A DNA stretch of 26,023 bases from Bacilli bacterium (GTDB taxonomy: Bacteria > Bacillota_I > Bacilli_A > RF39 > UBA660), in NCBI GenBank assembly GCA_016297695.1, contig JAEDGC010000021.1:1-26023 (forward strand), given 5' to 3'. Below, one piece after another: positions 1 to 7,035 of the stretch. The position numbers were made by a program, and so were the translations under genes. The notes beneath the pieces are model-generated. The model ran no database searches and was not told where the DNA came from. It was given only the letters and a program-made list of their open reading frames with translations. Within the stretch, counting starts at the first letter, position 1, and every line of letters starts with the position of its first letter.

Positions 1-65
1 TTCATAAATATAAAAAATAAATAGTATTTAATTTTTATATTTAATAATTATCGTGGTACGTTATG

Positions 66-170
66 AAATTACCTAAGTAATTTTGTAAGTAGAGATAGAT
101 AATTAGGTTTCTAAGGTAAAACCTTAGCCCCCAACTTTTGATAGTATGTCGAAAGTTATAGGGGGTTAGG
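66..170 (+). other. Candidate origin of transfer (oriT) of the MobV element
   Basis: Three inverted repeats lie just before the relaxase gene: AAATTAC/GTAATTT (66-83), CTAAGG/CCTTAG (111-127), and a longer one with CCCCC (128-132) pairing GGGGG (161-165) and AACTTT (133-138) pairing AAAGTT (152-157). The right arm runs into TATAGGGGGTTA (157-168), which matches 10 of 12 positions of the pMV158 nick region TATAGTGTGTTA as I remember it. By analogy the nick would fall between G165 and T166. MobV relaxases normally act on an oriT directly upstream of their own gene, so position and structure agree. The nick is inferred. The repeats could instead belong to a replication origin or control mob expression. 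Confidence 0.6.
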
Positions 171-214
171 ACTTTTGACACAAAAGAAAAATTCCTATTT
201 CAAGGAGGTAAAAC

Positions 215-1561
215 ATGGAGTTATCTTATTCATTTCATTTAGGTAATGATAAAAATAAAACTAAAAATGCAAAGAAACAAGCAAAAATAAATAATAGTAA
301 TACAACATCATATAGTAATAATGCCATTCAAAACTTACAGCAATTATCAAAAGCAGATAAACATAATTTAAGAAAGTATGATAATGATACAAATTTAATA
401 CAAGTTATAAAAGGGTCTTCTTCTCTAGTAGAAGATACAAGAAATTTATATCATGAATTATTTGATGAATCACTAGAAAAATATAATTCTAAACAAACAA
501 GAACTGATAGAAAAATAAAAGACTATTTTAGTCATATATCAAATGATAAAGAACATGATTTAGCATGTGAAATTATTATCGAACTTGGAGATTTAGATTT
601 TTGGTCAAATGTAAGTTTAAATGAAAAAGTGAAAATGGAGAAAGTATTTAAAGAACAAGTTGAAGTATTAGAATTGATAGTACCAAATTTTAAAGTAGCA
701 AATGCTACTATACATTTTGATGAATTATCTCCACATCTTCATATTATTGGAGTACCTTTTAAAGATAATTGTAAAAGAGGATTAGAAAGACAAGTTGGAA
801 AATCAACTATATTTACAAAAGAAACTTTAACAATGATACAAGATAAAATGAGAGATCATTGTATTGTTTCATTCAATAAAGTATATGAATCAAATTGTAC
901 TTTAAAAATAAAAGAACAAGGAAGAAACGAAGATATAAATGTTTTGAATATGAAAAATTATACAAATGTAAAAAAAGAAAAGAAAAAATATAAAGAACAT
1001 TTAGATAAGTTAAATCGAAAGACTGATAAATTATCTAATAATACAAATGAAATAAACAATATGATTGATAATTTAAAAGTAAGTAAATTAAATAAAGATA
1101 ATTTTATAATTTCAAAATCACAAGTTGAAGAAATAAAAGAATATTTAGATTTAACAAAATCAACAACTAGTGATATAAGAGAGTCAAATAAAGTTGATTC
1201 AATATTAAATAAATATGAGAATGATTTAAAACAGCATAAAAACGAAGTTGATATATTAGAACGCAAAGTAAGCATTAGAGATGACGAAATAGAAAGATTA
1301 AATACTATTATAAAAAATCAAAATGATAAGATTGATGATTTAGAAGATAAAGTTGATAAACTCCAAGAAATGGTTAATAATTTAAAAAAATTATGGGATA
1401 AATTTATAATGTTCTTACAAAATAAATTTTTCTCTAACGATGAAAAATATGAAGAATTTATTGATGATTTATATTATAAAGATATATTAAATGATAAAGA
1501 CATAGATAAGATTCAAAATAATTATAGAAATAAAAATAGAAATGATGATTTTGAATTATAA
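215..1561 (+). CDS. mobV: MobV-family relaxase (Mob/Pre plasmid mobilization protein)
   Basis: This is a relaxase that nicks the element's oriT, stays bound to the DNA end and pilots it into a conjugation channel supplied by another element. The N-terminal half is a Mob_Pre domain. It contains KHNLR (residues 49-53), resembling the HNxR motif that holds the nucleophilic histidine in pMV158 MobM, and the metal-binding signature HFDELSPHLH (167-176). From about residue 255 to 400 the protein is a Lys/Glu/Asn-rich coiled coil, as in other MobV proteins, probably for dimerisation. The 448-residue length is normal. The start is fixed by AAGGAGG at 202-208. No coupling protein or type IV secretion gene is visible, so the element is at most mobilizable. 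Confidence 0.93.
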   Translation: MELSYSFHLGNDKNKTKNAKKQAKINNSNTTSYSNNAIQNLQQLSKADKHNLRKYDNDTNLIQVIKGSSSLVEDTRNLYHELFDESLEKYNSKQTRTDRKIKDYFSHISNDKEHDLACEIIIELGDLDFWSNVSLNEKVKMEKVFKEQVEVLELIVPNFKVANATIHFDELSPHLHIIGVPFKDNCKRGLERQVGKSTIFTKETLTMIQDKMRDHCIVSFNKVYESNCTLKIKEQGRNEDINVLNMKNYTNVKKEKKKYKEHLDKLNRKTDKLSNNTNEINNMIDNLKVSKLNKDNFIISKSQVEEIKEYLDLTKSTTSDIRESNKVDSILNKYENDLKQHKNEVDILERKVSIRDDEIERLNTIIKNQNDKIDDLEDKVDKLQEMVNNLKKLWDKFIMFLQNKFFSNDEKYEEFIDDLYYKDILNDKDIDKIQNNYRNKNRNDDFEL

Positions 1562-1598
1562 AAATTAGCAAATTTATGGTAAAATATATATAAATGCA

Positions 1599-1629
1599 TG
1601 ATATAATAGAAGGCAAGGTTTTCAGGAGG
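1599..1629 (+). promoter_or_regulatory. Extended -10 promoter and ribosome site before the broken small gene
   Basis: TGATATAAT at 1599-1607 is a full extended -10 (TGnTATAAT) with no good -35. A strong AGGAGG at 1624-1629 sits 6 bases before the ATG at 1636. The cargo genes can therefore be transcribed independently of mob. Confidence 0.5.
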
Positions 1630-1635
1630 TTTTGT

Positions 1636-1875
1636 ATGAATGATTTTAATAATGTTGAAAATTTAGAAACTCTTTTATAAGGTTTACAACAAGAACAAGA
1701 AAGTTTTTTTTCGGATACAGATAATTTAGAACAACCACTTATGGATGATTATACGTATAATCAAGCGAGAAAAGAATGTGAAGCAGCTGTTGGAATTGAT
1801 GTAGAACATATAGAAATAGATAAAAATGGAAATAAGACATTATATCTATTTAGAAATTTAAAGTACAGAAAATAA
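1636..1875 (+). pseudogene. Small element gene interrupted by an in-frame TAA at codon 15
   Basis: A good ribosome site and ATG open a frame that reads 14 codons (ending NLETLL), meets TAA at 1678-1680, then continues in the same frame for 64 codons to TAA at 1873-1875. The residues on both sides read as one protein (LETLL-stop-GLQQEQESFF), and CAA (Gln) to TAA is a one-base change, so I infer a nonsense mutation in a 79-residue gene. The downstream part has a coherent ending (IEIDKNGNKTLYLFRNLKYRK). An ATG at 1741 could restart translation, but it has no ribosome site. The family is not recognised. It sits between mob and the 413-residue gene and probably shares their transcript. Confidence 0.6.
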
Positions 1876-1886
1876 GAGGTGGATAT

Positions 1887-3128
1887 ATGGAAAAACAAGT
1901 TAATGAACTTATTAGTAAAATCATGAATTCTGCAAATTTAAATCCAAATGATTTAAATAAAATTATTGAATTACATGAAATGATTGATAAAAAACAAGTA
2001 AAAAGATTAGAAATGGCATTAAGAGACAAATTAAAAGAAATTAATGTTGATTTGAGTGAAGAATATTTAGATACTTTAGAAAATATGCTTTTTTATAGAG
2101 ATGGCAAGGCAGATATTGTAGATTTAAGGATTATAAATAAAAATGAAGTAGCAATAATAAGAGATGAAGAAATTGAATTAGGTGATTTTTCTTATGATGT
2201 TAGTGAGTTAAGAGCAGGTTTGAGTTTACAAGAAGAAGCATATTTATGCGAAGCTAGTAGAATTGGAAAAGAGCCGGAATATTGTGATCCTGAAGAAATT
2301 TTTAGTGAATTTTATTCTCAAATGAATGACAAAATTAGAGATTTAAGGGTAGATTTAAATATTTTAGATAGAAATGTGAAAATGTATTTTGATAGAGAAT
2401 TAGATTCATTTTATTTTGATAACCCAAAATCATTTAAAGTGATTATAACTGAATTACCAAATGTTATTGAAATATATGAAATCGATGCAACTCAAGATAA
2501 ATGGATTCCAACGCAAATAAATGGTGATTATATTTATGATTTGATGAAGCAAAATGATTTTTCATTATTAAGTGTGAATTTTATTATTGAAGATGCAAAG
2601 CGAAATTTGCAATATAGAGATATTAGAAATAATTTAAGTAAAATTGATATAGAAAATGCATTAGATAAATTCAAAAAAGAACCTTTTAGTATAGAAAATT
2701 TGGTTAAAACATATAATAATCTATTTAAGAATAATAATTGTATGTTGGAAGAAAATGAAAGTGAAATTATAAGATTAAAATATATTACTGCTGAAAAGCT
2801 TGTTTTACAAGGCTTTGAATATGAAAAAGCATTTGCTTATACTGAAGTAATTTTTGAGACAATACAATCATATAAAAAACAAATTATGAGTGCTATAAAT
2901 GGAGAAAATAGTTTTCCAAATGAATCTTTAGTTGAGACTGTGAAAAAAATAAATTGTGAAAATGATATAACTTTCCAAGACATTGATCCTAAAATATTTA
3001 TTAGTAAATTTGAAACCTCAAATAGAGATACTAAAACTTTTCATGGTGCTATTAAACCAAAAGAAATGATTGGGATAATAGAAGAACAAGGACCAGTTAA
3101 GAAATTAGTTCCAAATAATAAAAAATAA
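1887..3128 (+). CDS. Unrecognised element-borne protein, 413 aa, with EEQGPVKKLV tail
   Basis: The family is not recognised. The protein is soluble, acidic and mostly helical in composition, with no signal peptide or membrane segment. The start has AGAGGTGG 6 bases upstream, and the gene begins 11 bases after the broken small gene, so the two are probably cotranscribed. The most notable part is the end: residues about 399-413 read EEQGPVKKLVPNNKK, and nearly the same peptide closes the next protein, encoded in a duplicated DNA segment that continues past the stop codon. A basic C-terminal tail could be a handling or export signal, but that is inference. Base composition matches its neighbours. 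Confidence 0.75.
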   Translation: MEKQVNELISKIMNSANLNPNDLNKIIELHEMIDKKQVKRLEMALRDKLKEINVDLSEEYLDTLENMLFYRDGKADIVDLRIINKNEVAIIRDEEIELGDFSYDVSELRAGLSLQEEAYLCEASRIGKEPEYCDPEEIFSEFYSQMNDKIRDLRVDLNILDRNVKMYFDRELDSFYFDNPKSFKVIITELPNVIEIYEIDATQDKWIPTQINGDYIYDLMKQNDFSLLSVNFIIEDAKRNLQYRDIRNNLSKIDIENALDKFKKEPFSIENLVKTYNNLFKNNNCMLEENESEIIRLKYITAEKLVLQGFEYEKAFAYTEVIFETIQSYKKQIMSAINGENSFPNESLVETVKKINCENDITFQDIDPKIFISKFETSNRDTKTFHGAIKPKEMIGIIEEQGPVKKLVPNNKK

Positions 3129-3171
3129 TAAGGTATAGGAATATACCTTTTTTTGGTGTATAATAGATTAA
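3081..3171 (+). repeat. Duplicated cassette copy 1: C-terminal tail, terminator and -10
   Basis: This copy runs from the codons for EEQGPVKKLV through the stop codon, a hairpin GGTATA-GGAA-TATACC with a T run (3132-3154), and a TATAAT (3159-3164). A similar segment follows the next gene at 3667-3756. The hairpin plus T run is an intrinsic terminator, and the TATAAT is a plausible -10 for the following gene, although no good -35 is visible. Confidence 0.7.
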
Positions 3172-3192
3172 CGAATTAAAGGAGGTATTATT

Positions 3193-3711
3193 ATGCTTGA
3201 TAGAAACAAAACAGTGTGGATTAATGGTGGAGATTCATCATTTCCTGTAAAAGTAAAAAAAGGAACAAGTGTTATGATGTCAGGAGGAACTTCATATAAA
3301 GTTGGCAAAAAAAATGATAATAAGCAACATTTTAATATCGAAGAAAAAAGATTTATGATACAAGTATATGGATGCATTACACCAATTCATCTATCACGAA
3401 ATTTAGATTTAAAAACTAAACTTGAATTATTAACAAATGGTATAAAAGTTAATAACTCTATTCCTTTTCATTTAGATTTAGAATGTGAAGACAATATTGC
3501 TCATGTGTATGATAATTATGATCAATATAAAAACACACTTAATTATTTTGTTCCTAGTATTTCAGATGAACAATTAAGACAAGGAATATATGCAGTAACT
3601 AAAAATGGTCAAGTAATTTCGCTAGATAATATTTGTTTTAATATAATAACAAATAGTAAAAATAAAGAAGAACAAGGACCAGTTAAAAAATTAGTTTCAA
3701 ATAAAAAATAA
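3193..3711 (+). CDS. Unrecognised element-borne protein, 172 aa, with EEQGPVKKLV tail
   Basis: The family is not recognised. AAAGGAGG lies 8 bases before the ATG, a strong start. The N-terminal 35 residues are Gly/Ser/Lys-rich and look like a short beta region (WINGGDSSF, VMMSGGTSYKV), followed by a mixed region with no membrane segments. The last residues, EEQGPVKKLVSNKK, repeat the tail of the preceding protein, while the bodies of the two proteins show no similarity I can see. The gene has its own terminator and -10 on each side and may be a separate transcription unit. It belongs to the cargo of the MobV element by position. Confidence 0.75.
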   Translation: MLDRNKTVWINGGDSSFPVKVKKGTSVMMSGGTSYKVGKKNDNKQHFNIEEKRFMIQVYGCITPIHLSRNLDLKTKLELLTNGIKVNNSIPFHLDLECEDNIAHVYDNYDQYKNTLNYFVPSISDEQLRQGIYAVTKNGQVISLDNICFNIITNSKNKEEQGPVKKLVSNKK

Positions 3712-3756
3712 TGAAAGGTATAGGAATATATCTTTTTTTCGTGTATAATAAATAAC
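3667..3756 (+). repeat. Duplicated cassette copy 2: C-terminal tail, terminator and -10
   Basis: This is the second copy of the segment at 3081-3171. It has the EEQGPVKKLV codons, a stop, a GGTATA-GGAA-TATATC hairpin (one G-T pair) with a T run, and TATAAT. The copies differ by a few substitutions and small indels inside and outside the coding part. The ribosome site downstream differs (AGGTGAT instead of AAAGGAGG), so the duplication ends about there. Confidence 0.7.
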
Positions 3757-3771
3757 CAATTAGGTGATTTT

Positions 3772-4497
3772 ATGAATGATTTAAAAATATTATTAAATGA
3801 TATAAATAAAATATATCAAATATCATACTATAAATTATATTATAAAAATTTAGAACAAAAAGACAAAATTGAAGAGTGTAATAGTAATATTCAAAATATT
3901 TATAATAAATACAACATTAATAATATAAATGAATTAATATCAATAATTGGAGAATATGTAAAAAATGTTGAAATAATAAGAGATATAGAATTAGTAAGAT
4001 TATTAGTGTTTACAATTTTAGATTCTAAAAAAAGAAAAGTATTAGATTATAATGATGAAATATTAAAAAATATTTATAAGTATATTATAGAAAATGGATT
4101 ATATGATCCAAATTGGAATATTGGAGTATCGAGCGAGCCATTATTTACTATGCTACCTAATTCTAGTGATTTATATAGTGTAAATATGATAGTATTTAAT
4201 AATGAATTAATTGATTGGAATATACTTAACAATGGTAATGATTCTTTTATATATTTTGTATACAATTATTTAAATTCAAGTTCAGATGGTGAACAATTAT
4301 ATTATTTTGAAATAATAAAAAGTGCTATTAATAGGGTTGATTTTGATAGTACTAAAAGATATAAATCTAGTCAAAAAAAAGTTTGTTATGAAGTAATGTC
4401 TATTAATCAAAGTTTGGAAAAAATTTATAAAAACAATCCATCAATTACATCTGTTTTAAATTTGGTATCACAAAAAGTTAAAATAAAAAATAAATAA
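3772..4497 (+). CDS. Unrecognised element-borne protein, 241 aa
   Basis: The family is not recognised. The start has AGGTGAT 5 bases before the ATG. The protein is Asn/Ile/Tyr/Lys-rich, predicted mostly helical, with no signal peptide or membrane segment. It lacks the EEQGPVKKLV tail of the two genes before it but also ends in a basic run (SQKVKIKNK). Just after the stop, AATATACCTTTT recalls the terminator arm of the repeated cassette without the left arm, so this may be a decayed third cassette. It is the last gene before the non-coding block and is cargo by position. Confidence 0.7.
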   Translation: MNDLKILLNDINKIYQISYYKLYYKNLEQKDKIEECNSNIQNIYNKYNINNINELISIIGEYVKNVEIIRDIELVRLLVFTILDSKKRKVLDYNDEILKNIYKYIIENGLYDPNWNIGVSSEPLFTMLPNSSDLYSVNMIVFNNELIDWNILNNGNDSFIYFVYNYLNSSSDGEQLYYFEIIKSAINRVDFDSTKRYKSSQKKVCYEVMSINQSLEKIYKNNPSITSVLNLVSQKVKIKNK

Positions 4498-4510
4498 TAT
4501 AAATATACCT

Positions 4511-4555
4511 TTTAAAGTTATTTATAATAAAATTTTAAAGTTATTTATAATAAAA
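4511..4555. repeat. Two tandem copies of a 23-bp A+T-only-rich unit
   Basis: TTTAAAGTTATTTATAATAA occurs at 4511 and again at 4534 (period 23) directly after the 241-residue gene. It is A+T-rich and may have arisen by slippage. No function is visible. Confidence 0.8.
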
Positions 4556-4598
4556 TTATTGCTCATATTATTATGATTTGTTATAATTTATATAGATT

Positions 4599-4685
4599 GA
4601 TTCATATGAATCGTTATTGTCGAAAAAAGTTGTAGACCTCTACGTCGTCGGCACCAGATTGATAGGAAACTCGAACTTTTCGAGT
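4599..4685. other. Structured, locally G+C-rich non-coding block
   Basis: This stretch has no ORF. It holds a perfect 14-bp palindrome GATTCATATGAATC (4599-4612), a short inverted repeat GTAGA/TCTAC around 4632-4643, and a 7-bp hairpin ACTCGAA-CTT-TTCGAGT (4669-4685). Bases 4613-4675 are about 43% G+C by hand count against roughly 25% around them. A tRNA was considered because of GGCACCA near 4650, but the T-arm does not fit. It could be an element end, a recombination site or an RNA. Confidence 0.45.
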
Positions 4686-4705
4686 ATAATATAAATCAAA
4701 ACGAC

Positions 4706-4734
4706 TTGAAAAAAAGTCATTTTGATGTTATTAT
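4706..4734 (+). promoter_or_regulatory. Antisense-RNA promoter, copy 1
   Basis: TTGAAA (4706-4711), a 17-bp spacer and TATTAT (4729-4734) form a textbook housekeeping promoter. An inverted repeat, TCAAAACGACTT (4696-4707) and AAGTCATTTTGA (4714-4725), lies across the -35 and spacer with one mismatch and may be an operator. The same layout recurs in copy 2. Confidence 0.75.
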
Positions 4735-4740
4735 GTATTT

Positions 4741-4850
4741 AGCAAGGAAAATTGCATAAAATAAAAAAGAGGAACATTCAATCTTGCAAGTGAATGTCGC
4801 CTCTAATTTAATAGACTTGACACTCATGCTGAAGAGTGTCTATTTTTTTA
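4741..4850 (+). ncRNA. Candidate antisense antitoxin RNA, copy 1 (about 108 nt)
   Basis: The predicted transcript starts about 7 bases after the -10. It contains hairpin ACATTCA/TGAATGT flanked by AGAGG/CCTCT, and ends in GACACTC-8 nt-GAGTGTC plus a T run (4819-4850). It runs against the toxin message and overlaps its 3' end for roughly 80 nt. GACACTCA occurs both here (4819-4826) and on the + strand over the toxin 5' leader (4970-4977), so the RNA could also pair with the leader, as in the par locus of pAD1. The role is inferred from layout. Confidence 0.65.
4763..4804 (-). terminator. Intrinsic terminator of the toxin message, copy 1
   Basis: On the - strand AGAGG..ACATTCA (4804-4791) pairs with TGAATGT..CCTCT (4780-4768), followed by a run of T. 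The same DNA forms the 5' hairpin of the antisense RNA. Confidence 0.7.
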
Positions 4851-4932
4851 TTGCTAACACAAGTAAGGTTGAAAGTAACAAAATGATAGCAATGAGCTTT
4901 AGAACTTTTATTATAAAAGTCTTAGTTTTCAT
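4840..4932 (-). CDS. Candidate type I toxin: 30-residue membrane peptide
   Basis: The frame encodes MKTKTFIIKV, then a run of Leu, Ile, Ala and Val, ending LAIKK. This is one membrane helix (about residues 6-28) between basic ends, the usual design of small type I toxins. Translation has AAAGGAGGT (4941-4949) 8 bases upstream. In the message CCUCC (4967-4963) can pair with that GGAGG (4946-4942) and hide it, as in Fst-type leaders. The promoter is TTGTTT-17 bp-TATAAT (5026-4998). An antisense RNA converges on the 3' end. I do not recognise the exact peptide family, and toxicity is inferred. The gene lies between mobile-element cargo and the ABC transporter. Confidence 0.7.
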   Translation of the reverse strand: MKTKTFIIKVLKLIAIILLLSTLLVLAIKK

Positions 4933-4997
4933 CTCTATCTACCTCCTTTCTTTCTCAAGATTGGAGGACGACACTCACATCAAATGTTCCTGTTAAA

Positions 4998-5026
4998 ATT
5001 ATATAATAAATAGATTTATAAAACAA
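4998..5026 (-). promoter_or_regulatory. Toxin promoter
   Basis: On the - strand TTGTTT (5026-5021), a 17-bp spacer and TATAAT (5003-4998). Transcription would start near 4991 and give a message of about 230 nt with a leader of about 58 nt. Confidence 0.65.
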
Positions 5027-5061
5027 GCAAACAGCTGAAAGTTTTTTTAGAGTATAAAATT

Positions 5062-5098
5062 AAAACGACTTGCAAAAAAGTCGTTTTTATGTTATCAT
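5062..5098 (+). promoter_or_regulatory. Antisense-RNA promoter, copy 2, with perfect inverted repeat
   Basis: TTGCAA (5070-5075), a 17-bp spacer and TATCAT (5093-5098). AAAACGACTT (5062-5071) and AAGTCGTTTT (5078-5087) form a perfect 10-bp inverted repeat across the -35 and spacer. Because a T run follows on both strands it could also act as a terminator. Confidence 0.7.
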
Positions 5099-5104
5099 GA
5101 ATAT

Positions 5105-5218
5105 GTCAAGGAAACTTGCATAAAATAAAAAAGGGAAATATTCAGTTTCGTCAAGTTGAATGTCTACCCAATTAATATTGATTAGACACTTATTCTAGCG
5201 AATGAGTGTCATTTTTTT
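5105..5218 (+). ncRNA. Candidate antisense antitoxin RNA, copy 2
   Basis: It has the same layout as copy 1: the shared start AAGGAAA.TTGCATAAAATAA, a central hairpin (GGG..ATATTCA with TGAATGTCTACCC), and the terminator GACACTTATTC-TAGC-GAATGAGTGTC with T run (5185-5218). The central hairpin, read on the - strand, ends in a T run and would terminate the opposing transcript. The two copies have clearly diverged in sequence, so they may not cross-act. Confidence 0.6.
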
Positions 5219-5219
5219 A

Positions 5220-5303
5220 TTACGATAAGCATATTAAAGTCACAAATAACAACCATAATAAAAGTAAAATAATAATTAACTATAAAGTTAAATTTGTTTT
5301 CAC
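5220..5303 (-). pseudogene. Decayed toxin copy 2 with amber stop at codon 8
   Basis: From GTG at 5303 the frame reads VKTNLTL, TAG (5282-5280), then 19 codons that are almost all hydrophobic (LIIILLLLWLL, VTLICLS) and a stop at 5222-5220. The position and the KT-plus-hydrophobic design match toxin copy 1, which begins MKTK. There is no ribosome site before the GTG, and the upstream region is occupied by the end of the ABC gene. I read it as a toxin remnant whose antisense half survives. Confidence 0.5.
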
Positions 5304-5319
5304 ATTAAAAATGCAATAA

Positions 5320-7035
5320 CTATTCTATTATTGCATTTAATTTTTTATAGAAATCATTATTTTTTATTAAATCATCATGTTTACCAATACATTCAATTTT
5401 ACCACTATTTAAAACGATTAAACTATCAGATACTTTCATTAAATCTTTATTATGTGTAATAATAATAAGTGTATGGTCTGTTTTTAAATCATCTAATAAA
5501 TTAATGATTTTATTGGTAGTATTCGGATCTAATGAAGAGGTAACTTCATCTAATAATATTATCTCAGAAGTTGTTAAAAGTGCTCTTGCCAAAGATAATA
5601 ATTGCTTTTGTCCTCCGCTTATATTAGTTGCATCTTCTTTTAAAATCGTGTTATAGCCATCAGGTAAAGACATTATAAAATCATGAATTCCAACCCTTTT
5701 ACAAGCATTAATTTGTCTTTTTTTATTTGAATCAATAAGCGATAAATTTGCTCTTATACTCATATTGAAAATAAAAGTCTTTTGATTTACAACACTAATA
5801 TTTGAATTATATACATCTTTGGAATAATCATAAATACTTAAATCATCTATTAATACTTGACCACTGTCTACTTTATACAACCTTAGAAGAAGATTAAATA
5901 TTGTCGTTTTTCCACTACCTGTTTTACCTACAATTGTTGTTACTTGATTTGGATGAGCAGTAAAGGAAATATTTTTTAATATTGGAACTTTATTATATTT
6001 AAATGATACATTTTTAAAATCAACTTGACCAACAATATCATCGTTATGTACTAATCCGTCTAATTTTAATGCATTATTTCCATAGTTAATAATTTCTGTT
6101 ATTCTATACAAAGAAACAGATTCTTCCATAATTGAAACATCAAAACCCATTATATCATTAATTGAATCTTTTGCTTTATCATAATATGAAATAAGTAATA
6201 AAAATATTGCTATTTGGATTTTATGTTTTAAAACAAGAATTATTAAAAGAAAATATAAGATTATTTTTCCAAAGTCGATTATTAAACCTACCAATGTTTT
6301 TCTTGTAAAATAGTATTTTCTTTTTAAAAAATAATTTTCTTGCCATCTTTTTCTATAACCATCTAATTTATTATTTAATTTTTCATTGATTCCAAAACTT
6401 TTTATATCTTTAAGTCCAGTTAAAATTTGGGATAACATTCCTGTAATCTTATCTGCGTAATTTCTTTGTTTTTTTAAATAATAAGCATTTTTGTTATTAC
6501 ACTTTCTTGCAAAGTTATAATATATTGCATCTATACAAATTACATATAATGCTACTAAAATACTTTGTTTAGCAAATACAAAATATATAATTATTAATTT
6601 TACCAATTCAATAGATAATTCAATTATAAATGATGGGATTTCAGCAATATTAATTATATCTGAATTTGATGAATTTATTATTTTTCCTATTGGAATTTTC
6701 TTTGAATACTCTTCATCAAAATTATAAATACTATTTACTAGTGTTGAATGAACTTCTACATAAGCATCTTTAAAAAAATTTGCATAACACCAATTTGTGC
6801 AATATGAACCAATTTTATTAAATAAATGAGTTAATCCTAACATGGTGACGCAAATAAATGATATATTATATAGTCCCTTAGTTACATTTTCTACTATAAG
6901 CGAAGCAAAATATGGCACTAATAAACTTACTAATACATTAATTAAATCAATTATTATAAATGTTATTAAATATTTGTTTTTAAACTTTACTAATGAAAAA
7001 TAATCTTTTGTAATTTTAATATTTCTTTTAAACAT
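5320..7035 (-). CDS. ABC exporter, fused membrane and ATPase domains
   Basis: A half-transporter in which an N-terminal six-helix membrane domain (about residues 1-320) is fused to an ABC ATPase. It would work as a dimer that exports a drug, lipid or peptide. The ATPase shows Walker A GKTGSGKTT (about 367), signature SGGQKQLLSLARAL (about 473), Walker B EIILLDE (about 492) and switch histidine IITHN (about 526). I place the start at ATG 7035 (MFKRN), 571 residues, because GGTGG lies 5 bases upstream; an earlier in-frame TTG is unlikely. The AraC gene lies 74 bp upstream on the same strand and is its probable regulator. The substrate cannot be told. Confidence 0.9.
   Translation of the reverse strand: MFKRNIKITKDYFSLVKFKNKYLITFIIIDLINVLVSLLVPYFASLIVENVTKGLYNISFICVTMLGLTHLFNKIGSYCTNWCYANFFKDAYVEVHSTLVNSIYNFDEEYSKKIPIGKIINSSNSDIINIAEIPSFIIELSIELVKLIIIYFVFAKQSILVALYVICIDAIYYNFARKCNNKNAYYLKKQRNYADKITGMLSQILTGLKDIKSFGINEKLNNKLDGYRKRWQENYFLKRKYYFTRKTLVGLIIDFGKIILYFLLIILVLKHKIQIAIFLLLISYYDKAKDSINDIMGFDVSIMEESVSLYRITEIINYGNNALKLDGLVHNDDIVGQVDFKNVSFKYNKVPILKNISFTAHPNQVTTIVGKTGSGKTTIFNLLLRLYKVDSGQVLIDDLSIYDYSKDVYNSNISVVNQKTFIFNMSIRANLSLIDSNKKRQINACKRVGIHDFIMSLPDGYNTILKEDATNISGGQKQLLSLARALLTTSEIILLDEVTSSLDPNTTNKIINLLDDLKTDHTLIIITHNKDLMKVSDSLIVLNSGKIECIGKHDDLIKNNDFYKKLNAIIE

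Noticed and set aside
958..1275. 105-codon - strand frame opposite the relaxase coiled coil
   Set aside because: The Phe/Leu/Ser-rich product is what the complement of Lys/Glu/Asn-rich codons gives. No ribosome site and no independent promoter.
1678..1680. Recoding of the in-frame TAA (readthrough or reassigned codon)
   Set aside because: TAA ends most genes here, and no recoding structure is apparent. A single C-to-T change is simpler.
3120..3165. CRISPR-like or other short regularly spaced repeats
   Set aside because: The only repeats are the two-copy cassette and short tandem units; no regular spacer arrangement and no cas genes.
144..4624. Spo0A-like TGTCGAA cores near 147 and 4618
   Set aside because: They lie in the relaxase repeat and in the non-coding block with no suitable gene downstream, and about two are expected by chance in this window.
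4632..4660. tRNA 3' end suggested by GGCACCA
   Set aside because: There is no TTCRANY T-loop, the T-stem does not pair, and no acceptor partner is present upstream.
4784..4996. A 70-codon + strand open frame across the toxin region
   Set aside because: It lies opposite the toxin frame, has no ribosome site, and runs through two terminator hairpins. The - strand reading with a strong ribosome site and promoter explains the region better.
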